Assembly (NCBI GenBank): GCA_963752605.1
Contig: CAVVYW010000005.1
Location: 496,001 to 560,000, forward strand
Source: CAVVYW01 sp963752605
GTDB lineage: Bacteria; Actinomycetota; Thermoleophilia; Solirubrobacterales; 70-9
Reading direction: 5' to 3'
Length of the DNA: 64,000 nt
Shown here piece after piece: positions 56,678-64,000 of this stretch; the stretch's first letter is position 1, and every line of letters starts with the position of its first letter. The notes under the pieces were generated by a model. That model was not told the origin of the DNA. It searched no databases and was given only the letters and a program-made list of their open reading frames with translations. A program made the translations under genes and the position numbers.

Positions 56678-57757
56678 TCAAAGGGCGGCCAGGACAGCGT
56701 CGGTCATCTCCTTCGTCCCGACCTCGCGCGTCCCCTCGCCGGCCGCCAGGTCCGGGGTTCGAAGGCCCCGCGAGAGCGCCGAGTCCACCGCCGCTTCGAG
56801 TCGCTGTGCGTCATCCGGCCGGTCAAGCCCGTGGCGAAGCATCATCGCCACCGAGAGGAAGGTCGCGAGCGGGTTCGCGGTCCCCTCTCCCGCGATGTCA
56901 GGAGCGGAGCCGTGCACCGGCTCGAACAGGCCGGGGCCGTCCGCCCCGAGGCTGGCCGAGGGGAGCATCCCGAGCGAGCCCGTCAGCATCGCCGCCTCGT
57001 CGCTGAGGATGTCCCCGAACAGGTTCTCGGTCAGGATCACGTCGAAGTCGGCCGGCCTGGAGACGAGCTGCATGGCGGCGTTGTCCACCAGCATGTGCTC
57101 CAGCGCGATGTCCGGCCACTCGTCCCCGGCGACCCCCTCGACGGTCTCGCGCCAGAGCCGCGAGGTCTCGAGCACGTTCGCCTTGTCGACGGAGGTCACC
57201 TTGGCGGTCCCCTCCGCCCCTGACCTGGAGGCGGCCGCATCGAAGGCGACCCGGGTGATCCTCTCGATCTCCTCGACCGTGTAGGCGCAGTCGTCGTGGG
57301 CCCGATCGCCGTCGCGGCCGCTGTCGCCGAAGTAGATGCCGCCGGTCAGCTCGCGGACCACGAGCAGGTCGGTTCCCTCGATCCGCTCGCGTTTCAGCGG
57401 GCTCGCGTCGAGCAGCGCCTCACTGGGCCGGACGGGCCGCAGGTTCGCGTAGAGCCCGAGTCCCTTGCGGAGGCCGAGCAGCCCCTGCTCCGGCCGCGGG
57501 GCGTCCGGGTCCGTCGTATCCCACTTCGGCCCGCCGACCGCGCAGAGGAGCACCGCGTCCGAGGAGCGGCACGCTTCCAGCACCTCATCGGTGAGCGCAG
57601 TGCCGTGTGCGTCGATCGAGGCGCCGCCGATTAGATAGTCGGCAAGCTCGAAGTCGCCCAGCCTCTCCAGGACGGTGCGTGCGGCGGCGCCGATCTCCGG
57701 CCCGATCCCGTCGCCGGGCAGCAGGACGATGCTCTGGCGCTGGTCCGCCGCGGTCAC
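56678..57757 (-). CDS. leuB: 3-isopropylmalate dehydrogenase
   Basis: NAD-dependent oxidative decarboxylation in leucine synthesis, and of 3-methylmalate in the citramalate route. 359 residues from GTG 57757, which follows a GGGAGG site and leads into VLLPGDGIGPEIGAAA. Other motifs: GGPKWD, LRPVRP, TGGIYFGDSG, ENLFGDILSDEAAMLTGSLGM and EPVHGSAPDIAGEGTANP. An ATG at 57862 gives a 35-residue extension overlapping the methyltransferase; the shorter start fits family length. Confidence 0.95.
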   Translation of the reverse strand: MTAADQRQSIVLLPGDGIGPEIGAAARTVLERLGDFELADYLIGGASIDAHGTALTDEVLEACRSSDAVLLCAVGGPKWDTTDPDAPRPEQGLLGLRKGLGLYANLRPVRPSEALLDASPLKRERIEGTDLLVVRELTGGIYFGDSGRDGDRAHDDCAYTVEEIERITRVAFDAAASRSGAEGTAKVTSVDKANVLETSRLWRETVEGVAGDEWPDIALEHMLVDNAAMQLVSRPADFDVILTENLFGDILSDEAAMLTGSLGMLPSASLGADGPGLFEPVHGSAPDIAGEGTANPLATFLSVAMMLRHGLDRPDDAQRLEAAVDSALSRGLRTPDLAAGEGTREVGTKEMTDAVLAAL

Positions 57758-57848
57758 GCGCCGGGGCCTCCCGAGCTGGACCTCGACCGGGTAGGCATCG
57801 CCGTACTCCTCACCCTGGTCAGCACCCCTTCTCTCGCGTTTGCTCCGC

Positions 57849-58604
57849 TCACGCTCGGGCATCGATGTTGAGGCGGACGTAGTCGAGCGTCACCGGCTCA
57901 TCGAGCCGGCTCATGACCGAGTCGATGAACCGGTCTCGCAGGTCGTCGGGCAGGTGGGACAGGTGCGGGCCGAGACCGGAGGCAGCGACGTACTCCCGCG
58001 GGCGCTCGGGCTGGACGGGCTTCGGGGCGAGCTCACAATGGATCTCGTCGAAGCCGGCCCGTTCCAGCCTGGCCTCGGTCTCCTCGGGGCCGGCGAAATT
58101 CCACATCGCCGACATGCCCTGGAAATGGGGCGCGATCTCCGGATCGGCCGCCGCCTCGGCGATCGCCTCTGCCAGCCCGGCGACGTTGCCTGCCCCGCCG
58201 CACTGAGCCACCAGCCGCCCGCCGGGCCGCAGGGCGTCGTGGATGCGGCGGAAGAGGTTGTCGTGATCGAGGACCCAGTGGAAGGTGGCGGTGGAGAACA
58301 CCAGGTCGACGGGCTCGGGCAGCTCCAGCTCCGCCAGGTCCATCACGAGGTAGTCGACCCGATCCGCCAGCCGCTCGCGCGCCTTCTCGATCATGTCCTT
58401 CGACCCGTCGAGGGCGATCACCCTGCCCCTGGGTAGGCGATCCACGAGTCGTTCCGTCACCCGGCCGGAGCCGGCGCCGGCGTCGAGCACGGTCTCGTCG
58501 CCCGCCAGCTTGAGCCGCTCGAGCACCTCCACCCCCCATTCGAACTGCGGATCGGCGATCGCGTCGTAGGTCTCGGCATCCCATTCGCGGGGACCGGTGT
58601 TCAT
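57849..58604 (-). CDS. Trans-aconitate methyltransferase-like protein
   Basis: 251-residue SAM-dependent class I methyltransferase. Start: WDAETYDAIADPQFEWGVEVLERL, the pattern of Tam-type enzymes. SAM site: VLDAGAGSGRVTERL; VIALDGSKDMI; DLVFSTATFHWVLDHDNLF; LRPGGRLVAQCGG. Tam methylates trans-aconitate, and the yeast homologue Tmt1 also methylates 3-isopropylmalate. Location between leuD and leuB fits a role on an intermediate or by-product of the isopropylmalate isomerase reaction; this is inference. Confidence 0.82.
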   Translation of the reverse strand: MNTGPREWDAETYDAIADPQFEWGVEVLERLKLAGDETVLDAGAGSGRVTERLVDRLPRGRVIALDGSKDMIEKARERLADRVDYLVMDLAELELPEPVDLVFSTATFHWVLDHDNLFRRIHDALRPGGRLVAQCGGAGNVAGLAEAIAEAAADPEIAPHFQGMSAMWNFAGPEETEARLERAGFDEIHCELAPKPVQPERPREYVAASGLGPHLSHLPDDLRDRFIDSVMSRLDEPVTLDYVRLNIDARA

Positions 58605-58624
58605 GGATCGTGCGCCGGAGTCGG

Positions 58625-59194
58625 TCACAGCGCGGTGGTGATGGGCCCTCGGTCGGCCCCGCCCGAGGCCTCGAAGCGGTCGATCGCGTCCCCACGCTCG
58701 AGGGTCATGGCGACGTCGTCCAGCCCATTGACCAGGCGGTGCTTGATCTGCTCGTCGATCTCGAACTGGAAGACGCCCGCCGCGCAGTTGACGGTCTGGT
58801 CGTCGAGGTCGATCCGCGCCTCCCCCGACCCGGCGACCGCGCGGCAGTGCTCCTCGTCCAAAACGATCGGGAGCAGCCCGTTCTTGGTGCAGTTGGAATA
58901 GAAGATGTCCGAGAACGACGGCGCGATGACCGCGTCGAAGCCGTAGTCCTTGAGCGCCCAGACCGCGTGCTCGCGGGAGGATCCCGAGCCGAAGTTGCGG
59001 CCGGTCACCAGGATCGGATGTGGCTCGAGTTCGATCTCGCCGGAGCGGAACCAGTCGTAGAAGAGGAACTCGCCGAAGCCGGTCCGCTCGATCCGCTTCA
59101 GGAACTGCTTGGGGATGATCTGGTCGGTGTCGACGTCGGCGCGGTCCAGGACCGCGACCTGCCCCTCGACGATCTCGACGGGATCCATCGGCAT
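58625..59194 (-). CDS. leuD: 3-isopropylmalate dehydratase, small subunit
   Basis: Swivelling domain of isopropylmalate isomerase, 189 residues: VDTDQIIPKQFLKRIERTGFG, LVTGRNFGSGSSREHAVWALKDYGF, IAPSFSDIFYSNCTKNGLLPI. ATG 59194 (or 59188) follows leuC with TGATG overlap. As sequenced, leuC and leuD are one frame; removing one base from the CCC at 59200-59202 restores a leuC stop at 59196-59194. Confidence 0.94.
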   Translation of the reverse strand: MPMDPVEIVEGQVAVLDRADVDTDQIIPKQFLKRIERTGFGEFLFYDWFRSGEIELEPHPILVTGRNFGSGSSREHAVWALKDYGFDAVIAPSFSDIFYSNCTKNGLLPIVLDEEHCRAVAGSGEARIDLDDQTVNCAAGVFQFEIDEQIKHRLVNGLDDVAMTLERGDAIDRFEASGGADRGPITTAL

Positions 59195-60581
59195 CAGCGC
59201 CCACTCCCTGATATCCACGAAGTGCCCCTCGATCGCGGCGGCTGCCGCCATCCTCGGGCTGACCAGGTGCGTGCGACCTCCGGCGCCCTGACGGCCCTCG
59301 AAGTTCCGGTTCGAGGTGGACGCGCAGCGCTCGCCGGGCTGGAGGATGTCGGGGTTCATCCCGAGGCACATCGAGCAGCCGGCCCCGCGCCACTCGAAGC
59401 CGGCGCTCTCGAAGACCTCGTTCAGGCCCTCCTCCTCGGCCTGCGACTTCACCTGGGCCGATCCAGGGACGACCATCGCTCGGACCGAGTCGGCGACCCT
59501 CCGCCCCTCGACCATCGAGGCGGCCTCGCGCAGGTCGGAGATCCTCGAGTTGGTGCAGGAGCCGATGAAGACCCGCTCGGGCCGGACCTCCTGCATCGGC
59601 GTACCGGGCCTCAGGTCCATGTAGGCGAGCGCACGCTCGGCCGCTTCCCGATCAGCGGGGGCGTCCAGCGCGGCGGGATCGGGGACCTCGCCCGTCACCT
59701 CGACGACCATGCCGGGGTTGGTTCCCCAGGTGACCATCGGGGAGAGCTCACCCGCGTCGATCTCGATCTCGCGGTCGAAGCTCGCGCCCTCGTCGCTCGG
59801 CAGCTCCCGCCAGCGCTGGACCGCTGCCTCGAAATCCTTCGGGACACCGGGCCGGCCGCGCATGTACTCGTAGGTGGTCTCGTCGGGGGCGATCATGCCC
59901 GCCTTGCCCCCGCCCTCAATGGTCATGTTGCAGACGGTCAGGCGGTTCTCCATGGTCATCGCTTCGATTGGTGCGCCGGCGTACTCCACGGCATGCCCCT
60001 GCATGCCACCGACGCCCAGCCGGCCGATCGTGGCCAGGATCAGGTCCTTGGCGGTGACCCCCTCCCCGAGCTCCCCGCCGTAGAGGACTCGCATGCTCCT
60101 CGGCTTGCGCTGAACCAGGCACTGCGTGGCGAGCACGTGCTCGACCTCCGAGGTGCCGATCCCCATCGCGAAGGCGCCAAAGGCGCCGTGGGTCGCCGTA
60201 TGCGAGTCGCCGCAGACGATCGTCATCCCGGGCTGGGTGGCGCCGAGCTCGGGGCCGATCACGTGGACGATGCCTTGGCGCTCGGAACCGAGCGAGTAGA
60301 TCGGGATTCCGAACTCCTCGCAGTTCGCCTCCAGCGCCTCGACCTGCTTGCGCGAGAGCTCGTCTGCGATCAGCTTCGCCGCCGGGGTGCCGTCGGTGGG
60401 CACGTTGTGGTCGGCGGTGGCCAGCGTCTTGTCGGGGCGCCGTACGCCGCGGTCGGCGAGCCGCAGCCCGTCGAAGGCCTGGGGCGAGGTGACCTCGTGG
60501 ACCAGGTGCAGGTCGATGTAGATGAGATCGTCGTCGACCTCGTGCGCGTCCCAGATCTTCTCGAAGAGGCTCTTGCGCCAT
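59194..60581 (-). CDS. leuC: 3-isopropylmalate dehydratase, large subunit, frameshifted
   Basis: Fe-S isomerase subunit. Visible: SLFEKIWDAHEVD near the start, TADHNVPTDGT, CGDSHTATHGAFGAFAMGIGTSEVEHVLATQ, and cluster-binding IGSCTNSRISDLREAA and GCSMCLGMNPD. ATG 60581 directly follows the regulator stop, but one extra base near 60575-60578 takes the frame out; without it the protein begins MAKSLFEKIWD. A second single-base difference near the 3' end fuses it to leuD. Correcting both gives 461 residues, the family length. Confidence 0.93.
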
Positions 60582-61184
60582 TCAGCTCCTCCTGAGCCCA
60601 GCGGAGACGACGGCGATCAGCCGTCCCTCGGAGTCCCCATTGTTCTCGAAGTGGTGCGGGAGGTCGGCGTCGAAGGTGACGCTGTCGCCTGCGCGCAGCC
60701 GGTGGCGCACGCCGTCGATGAAGAGCTCGATCTCGCCGCCGAGGACCACGGCCGTCTCCCGGCTGCCGGGCTCGTGCATCGGGGGATCGTCGGGCCCGCC
60801 GGTCGCCGCGCCCGGAGCGAGGGTGTGCTCGGAGACGTCGGCGCGCTGACCGGGCAGCGGCGGGGTCAGCTCCTCGACGGCGTGCCCGCGCCGGCGACGA
60901 CGACGACGGTCGGTCCTCCGAACGACGACCACGTGGCGGTCCTCGTCGAGGCGGAGCAGTTGCGAGAGGCTCAGCTCCAGGCCGGCCGCGATCTTCTCGG
61001 CGACCGCGAGGGTCGGGCTGGTCTCCCCCCGCTCGACCTGGGAGAGCATCGGAGCGCTGACTCCGCTGCGGTCGGCCAGCTCGCGCAGCGAGAGGTCCAG
61101 CGACTCGCGGAGACTGCGGATGCGTCCGCTGATCGCGCCGTTCGCTCTGGCGTTGCCCGGAGGCCTCTTGGTCGTGGCCGCCAC
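60582..61184 (-). CDS. XRE-cupin transcriptional regulator
   Basis: 200 residues: N-terminal helix-turn-helix (RIRSLRESLDLSLRELADRSGVSAPMLSQVERGETSPTL is the span; key SxxxLSQVERG) and a C-terminal cupin domain (HEPGSRETAVVLGGEIELF...LRAGDSVTFDADLPHHFENN). Between them is an unusual run of Arg (TDRRRRRRRG). Such regulators bind a small ligand in the cupin barrel. Its stop is immediately followed by the leuC ATG, so it is co-transcribed with leuC-leuD and is a good candidate for their own control. GTG start with a TAACTT box seven bases upstream. Confidence 0.88.
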   Translation of the reverse strand: MAATTKRPPGNARANGAISGRIRSLRESLDLSLRELADRSGVSAPMLSQVERGETSPTLAVAEKIAAGLELSLSQLLRLDEDRHVVVVRRTDRRRRRRRGHAVEELTPPLPGQRADVSEHTLAPGAATGGPDDPPMHEPGSRETAVVLGGEIELFIDGVRHRLRAGDSVTFDADLPHHFENNGDSEGRLIAVVSAGLRRS

Positions 61185-61191
61185 GGAGCGT

Positions 61192-61197
61192 AAGTTA
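61192..61197 (-). promoter_or_regulatory. Leaderless -10 box for regulator-leuCD operon
   Basis: TAACTT on the minus strand, seven bases before GTG 61184. A GTACGCGTGTAT-like near-palindrome (61201-61212) lies just upstream and could be an operator. Confidence 0.5.
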
Positions 61198-61217
61198 TCA
61201 CGTACGCGTGTATGCAG

Positions 61218-61967
61218 CTAGCGGCGCTGGCCGAGCGGGCGGATCATGATCTCGTTGACGGCCACGCGGTCGGGCTCGCTCACGGCGAAGACGATCGCTC
61301 GCGCGATGTCGTCCGCCTCGAGGATCTCGCCGGTTTCCTTGCGGTACTTCTCCGTCGCTTCGACCACGGCGGGGTTCGTGTTGTGGCCTTGGAGTTCCGT
61401 GTCGACGAAGCCGGGCTCCACACAGGTGACGCGGATGTTCGAATGGAGCGCCTCCTGGCGCAGCGCCTCGGAGAAGCCGACCACTCCCCACTTGGTCATG
61501 TTGTAGACGCCGGTCCCGAGGTTTGCGATGCGCCCCGCGACTGAAGCGACGTTGACGATGTGCCCCCCGCCCGAGTCGCGCATGATGGGAATGGACTCGC
61601 GGGTGCAGTAGAGGAGCCCGAGGAGGTTCACGTCGATCATCCTGCGCCACTCCTCCACGTCGGCTCCGTCGACGGGGCCGAGCAGCATCACGCCGGCGTT
61701 GTTGACGAGGATGTGCAGGCCGCCGAACTGGGCCGCGGTCTGCGCGACGATCGCCTCGACCTTGCCGTGGTCGGTGACGTCTGCCTCGATCGGCAGCGCC
61801 TCTCCCCCGTCCTTCTCGATTTCGCCGGCGAGCTTGACGAGGCGGTCATGACGCCTCGCGACGAGCGCCAGCTTCGCGCCCTCTGCCGCCATCAGGCGGG
61901 CGGTCGCCTCCCCGATGCCCGAGGAGGCGCCGGTGATCAGGGCGACCTTGCCGTCGAGCGATCCCAT
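61218..61967 (-). CDS. Short-chain dehydrogenase/reductase
   Basis: 249 residues from ATG 61967, chosen because a TAGAGT box lies eight bases upstream and the Rossmann fold begins at once (GKVALITGASSGIGEATARL). Active site: NNAGVML, NVASVAGRI (Ser) and YNMTKWG (Tyr and Lys). Classical SDR, YdfG-like, NADP preference suggested by ARRHDR. Substrate unknown. Divergent from the gene at 62033. Confidence 0.92.
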   Translation of the reverse strand: MGSLDGKVALITGASSGIGEATARLMAAEGAKLALVARRHDRLVKLAGEIEKDGGEALPIEADVTDHGKVEAIVAQTAAQFGGLHILVNNAGVMLLGPVDGADVEEWRRMIDVNLLGLLYCTRESIPIMRDSGGGHIVNVASVAGRIANLGTGVYNMTKWGVVGFSEALRQEALHSNIRVTCVEPGFVDTELQGHNTNPAVVEATEKYRKETGEILEADDIARAIVFAVSEPDRVAVNEIMIRPLGQRR

Positions 61968-61975
61968 CGCAATCC

Positions 61976-61981
61976 ACTCTA
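61976..61981 (-). promoter_or_regulatory. Leaderless -10 box for the SDR gene
   Basis: TAGAGT on the minus strand, eight bases before ATG 61967. Confidence 0.45.
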
Positions 61982-62032
61982 TTCCCCGACCGCTGGTAGC
62001 CTCGCTCGCGTCCACCCTCGAAGGGAGCCGTC

Positions 62033-62689
62033 ATGGAGCAAGCCACCGTTGAACGCACGACCGACTCGCAGGCGGGCGAGGCACCGGGCGTCGAGGAGCG
62101 GCTGGAGTCGCTGCGCAAGCTCGCCAAGAAGAGCGCCGAGGCGGCCCAGGAGGAGACCTGGGACTGGTTCAAGGAACTCGGCAAGGAGCGCGACGAGGCG
62201 GCGCTCGACGCTCTCTTCGCCAAAGGGAAGGCCCCGAAGAGCCTGGACGGGCCCACCACCGGGATCCTGGTGGTCCCCCTGATCCAGGGGATCCTCGATC
62301 AGGGCCTCAGCCTGATCACCTCGGTGTGGATGCCCTGGAGCGGGAAGCGGTTCGACTCCAAGGCCAACAGGGGTGACAACCTGCTCGCCGGAAGCGCCCA
62401 CTGGCCGGCCAAGCTGCTCTGGCCGCGCTACTCGACCAAGGAGGTCGAGGGCGGACGCGCGGCGTTCGACTTCGAGACCCGGATCGAGCCCGGCAAGCAC
62501 GATCCCGATACCGACGTGCTGGTGATCGACTACGCGCCGGTCACCGACAACCCCGACCTGCTGATCCGGAAGATCCGCGACGAGCTGGTCGAGATCGCCG
62601 GCAGCGCCCACCTGGGCAAGATCCTCTACCGGACCGGCGACGACAGCTATACGAACCTGGGCTTCTTCGCCCTGCGCCCGGCCCGCTAG
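62033..62689 (+). CDS. Conserved hypothetical protein
   Basis: 218 residues. The first 70 are helical and charged (EERLESLRKLAKKSAEAAQ...). A hydrophobic stretch (ILVVPLIQGILDQGLSLITSV) follows, and the C-terminal half has FDSKANRGDNLLAGSAHW, FDFETRIEPGKHDPDTDVLVIDY and a final LYRTGDDSYTNLGFFALRP. The second half looks like a small all-beta domain of unknown function seen in actinobacterial proteins. A GAAGGGAG site precedes ATG 62033. No function can be assigned. Confidence 0.7.
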   Translation: MEQATVERTTDSQAGEAPGVEERLESLRKLAKKSAEAAQEETWDWFKELGKERDEAALDALFAKGKAPKSLDGPTTGILVVPLIQGILDQGLSLITSVWMPWSGKRFDSKANRGDNLLAGSAHWPAKLLWPRYSTKEVEGGRAAFDFETRIEPGKHDPDTDVLVIDYAPVTDNPDLLIRKIRDELVEIAGSAHLGKILYRTGDDSYTNLGFFALRPAR

Positions 62690-63138
62690 GCGCGAGGCTC
62701 CAGCACGATCACCGGAATCTGGCGCTCGGTGCGGCGCTGGTAGCCGTTGTAGGTGGGATAGATCTCGGTCATCTTCTCCCAGAGGCGCTCCCGCTCCTTG
62801 CCGCTGGCCTCTCGCGCCCGGACCTGCCGCACGTCTCCGTACCAGTTGGCCCTCGTATCGGGGTTCGCCATCAGGTTGTGGTACCAGGCCGGGTGTCGGT
62901 CGATCCCGCCCTTGGAGGCGATGATCACCAAGTTGTCCCCGTCCTCGGTGGCAAGCAGCGGGTGGGTGCGCCGCTTACCGCTCTTGCGCCCCACCGAGTC
63001 GACAAGCGCCACCGGTACCCCTTGGAAGGTGCCACCGATCTTTCCCTTGGTGAGCTTGTAGAGCGCGGCGTGTCCGCTCGTCCCCACCTCCCAAATACGC
63101 CAGAAGGGGGAGTCGGCTTGGGGTGCTTCGCGCGCCAT
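62686..63138 (-). CDS. Deazaflavin (F420)-dependent nitroreductase-like protein
   Basis: 150 residues of the DDN/PNPOx-like family: GVPVALVDSVGRKSGKRRTHPLL, IIASKGGIDRHPAWYHNLMANPDTRANW, and a final RTERQIPVIVLEP. Members use reduced F420 to reduce quinones or nitro-compounds; Thermoleophilia make F420. Start ATG 63138 has TACGCT seven bases upstream. It overlaps the convergent gene end by four bases. Confidence 0.9.
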   Translation of the reverse strand: MAREAPQADSPFWRIWEVGTSGHAALYKLTKGKIGGTFQGVPVALVDSVGRKSGKRRTHPLLATEDGDNLVIIASKGGIDRHPAWYHNLMANPDTRANWYGDVRQVRAREASGKERERLWEKMTEIYPTYNGYQRRTERQIPVIVLEPRA

Positions 63139-63145
63139 CCCATCA

Positions 63146-63151
63146 AGCGTA
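63146..63151 (-). promoter_or_regulatory. Leaderless -10 box for the F420-dependent gene
   Basis: TACGCT on the minus strand, seven bases before ATG 63138. Confidence 0.5.
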
Positions 63152-63156
63152 TGCGC

Positions 63157-64000
63157 TCAGGGACCGGGGGTCTTCTCGACCGCCGCCTCCGCGGTGGCGC
63201 CCTCGGCCTCACGGATCGCCGCCCCCTCGAGCGCGTTCGAGAGCGCCCGCACATAGGCGCGCGCGGATGCCTCGAGGATGTCGGTCGCCACGCCCTGGCC
63301 CGTCGCGAGCCGCTCGTTGGCGCGAAGGACGACGGTCACCTCGCCGAGCGCATCGGTCCCCTCGGTGACCGCCTCGACGCTGTAGCGCCGCAGCTCGGCG
63401 TCTGAGCCGACCGCCTCGCGGATCGCGCCGAAGATCGCGTCCACCGGGCCATCGCCGGAGGACGTCGCGATCGACTCCTCGCCCGAGGGCAGCGTGACCG
63501 ATACGGTGGCCGACGGCTCGCGTCTCGAGCCCGCCTCGACCTCGAACCAGGCGAGGTTGTAGGACTCGGAGCGCTCGCGCATCTCGTCGGAGACGATCGC
63601 CTCCAGATCGAGCGCGGTCACCTGCTTCTTCTTGTCCGCGATCTCCTTGAAGCGCTTGAAGGCGTGGTTGAGGGCGTTCCCCTCGACCCGGAAGCCGAGC
63701 TGCTCCAGGGCGTCCTTGAGAGCGTGGCGGCCGGAGTGCTTGCCGAGCACGATCGAGTTCGACTCGAGCCCGACCTCGGTCGCGTCCATGATCTCGTAGG
63801 TCGTGCGCTCCTTGAGCACGCCGTCCTGGTGGATGCCGGACTCGTGCGCGAAGGCGTTGCGGCCCACGACCGCCTTGTTCGGCGGCACCGAGTAGCCGGT
63901 GAGGCGGGAGACCAGCCGGCTTGTCCGCGCCAGCTCGCGGCTGTCGAGGCCGGTGTCGAAGCCGTGCACGTCGCGCCGGGTCCGCAGGAGCATCACGATC
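63157..64000 (-). CDS. leuA: 2-isopropylmalate synthase, C-terminal part
   Basis: First step of leucine synthesis; only the last 280 or so residues are in the window and the gene continues past 64000. Seen: AVVGRNAFAHESGIHQDGVLK, the end of the catalytic barrel (LGKHSGRHAL), and the LeuA dimer/regulatory domain from about 63600 to 63190 (VEAGSRREPSATVSVTL...VTVVLRANERLATGQGVATDILEASARAYVRAL). Ends with an Ala/Glu-rich tail. With leuC, leuD and leuB it completes the pathway. Confidence 0.95.
   Translation of the reverse strand, partial: IVMLLRTRRDVHGFDTGLDSRELARTSRLVSRLTGYSVPPNKAVVGRNAFAHESGIHQDGVLKERTTYEIMDATEVGLESNSIVLGKHSGRHALKDALEQLGFRVEGNALNHAFKRFKEIADKKKQVTALDLEAIVSDEMRERSESYNLAWFEVEAGSRREPSATVSVTLPSGEESIATSSGDGPVDAIFGAIREAVGSDAELRRYSVEAVTEGTDALGEVTVVLRANERLATGQGVATDILEASARAYVRALSNALEGAAIREAEGATAEAAVEKTPGP

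Noticed and set aside
57758..57862. N-terminal extension of leuB from ATG 57862
   Set aside because: It is charged, not conserved-looking, overlaps the methyltransferase, and GTG 57757 has a ribosome site directly before the fold.

Overview
This is a GC-rich chromosomal window (roughly two-thirds GC by eye) from an actinobacterium. The rRNA sequence, the dcw/ribosomal gene order, a SOS mutasome with a DUF6504-type gene, an F420-type deazaflavin oxidoreductase and tail-fibre-like secreted proteins fit the class Thermoleophilia (Solirubrobacterales or relatives). That placement is an inference. No mobile element, prophage, tRNA or CRISPR array was seen.

Layout. 1-1179: dxr and the first codons of an rseP-like protease, minus strand. 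1180-7379: an accessory block (DUF2510-type protein, secreted protein, class III cyclase, ANTAR regulator, two tandem epoxide hydrolases, a DedA protein) lying between cdsA and dxr, which are usually neighbours. 7380-11987: cdsA-uppS-frr-pyrH-tsf-rpsB. 12142-17960: rluD-lspA-yggT-proC-sepF-yggS-pgeF-cca, a cell-division/envelope tail cluster interrupted by one plus-strand VOC gene. 18020-26780: a membrane-anchored beta-propeller, the histidine operon hisZ-G-D-B-H-A with doxX and hisF, and murA. 26803-33252: HD protein, hydrolase, zinc protein, decarboxylating dehydrogenase, collagen-like protein, lipoprotein, amidohydrolase and GST-like genes. 33336-38307: a LexA-controlled mutasome (imuB, DUF6504, dnaE2). 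38389-40574: small ORF, M28 peptidase, secreted protein. 40661-45588: a complete 16S-23S-5S operon on the minus strand. 45982-52535: tyrS, a class A PBP, mpg and argH. 52546-64000: branched-chain amino-acid genes (cimA, ilvE, leuB, leuC, leuD, leuA fragment) with an aminotransferase, a methyltransferase, a DUF1059 protein and a cupin-type regulator.

Two window-wide patterns matter. First, many genes have a TANNNT hexamer 6-8 bases before the start codon and no Shine-Dalgarno sequence. This points to widespread leaderless transcription and fixes several start codons; three of these -10 boxes reuse the TAG stop of the gene upstream. Second, at least eight reading frames are broken or fused by single-base indels, often in short homopolymers. 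A +1 error near the end of a gene that overlaps the next by TTGA or TGATG automatically fuses the two, which probably explains the apparent hisH-hisA, leuC-leuD and argH-mpg fusions. Read-level checking is needed before treating these as biology.

The best biological candidates are the mutasome operator that abuts the imuB start codon, a MurA with Asp in place of the fosfomycin-target Cys, a Tam-like methyltransferase inside the leucine gene set, and a recent tandem duplication of epoxide hydrolases that includes the leader.
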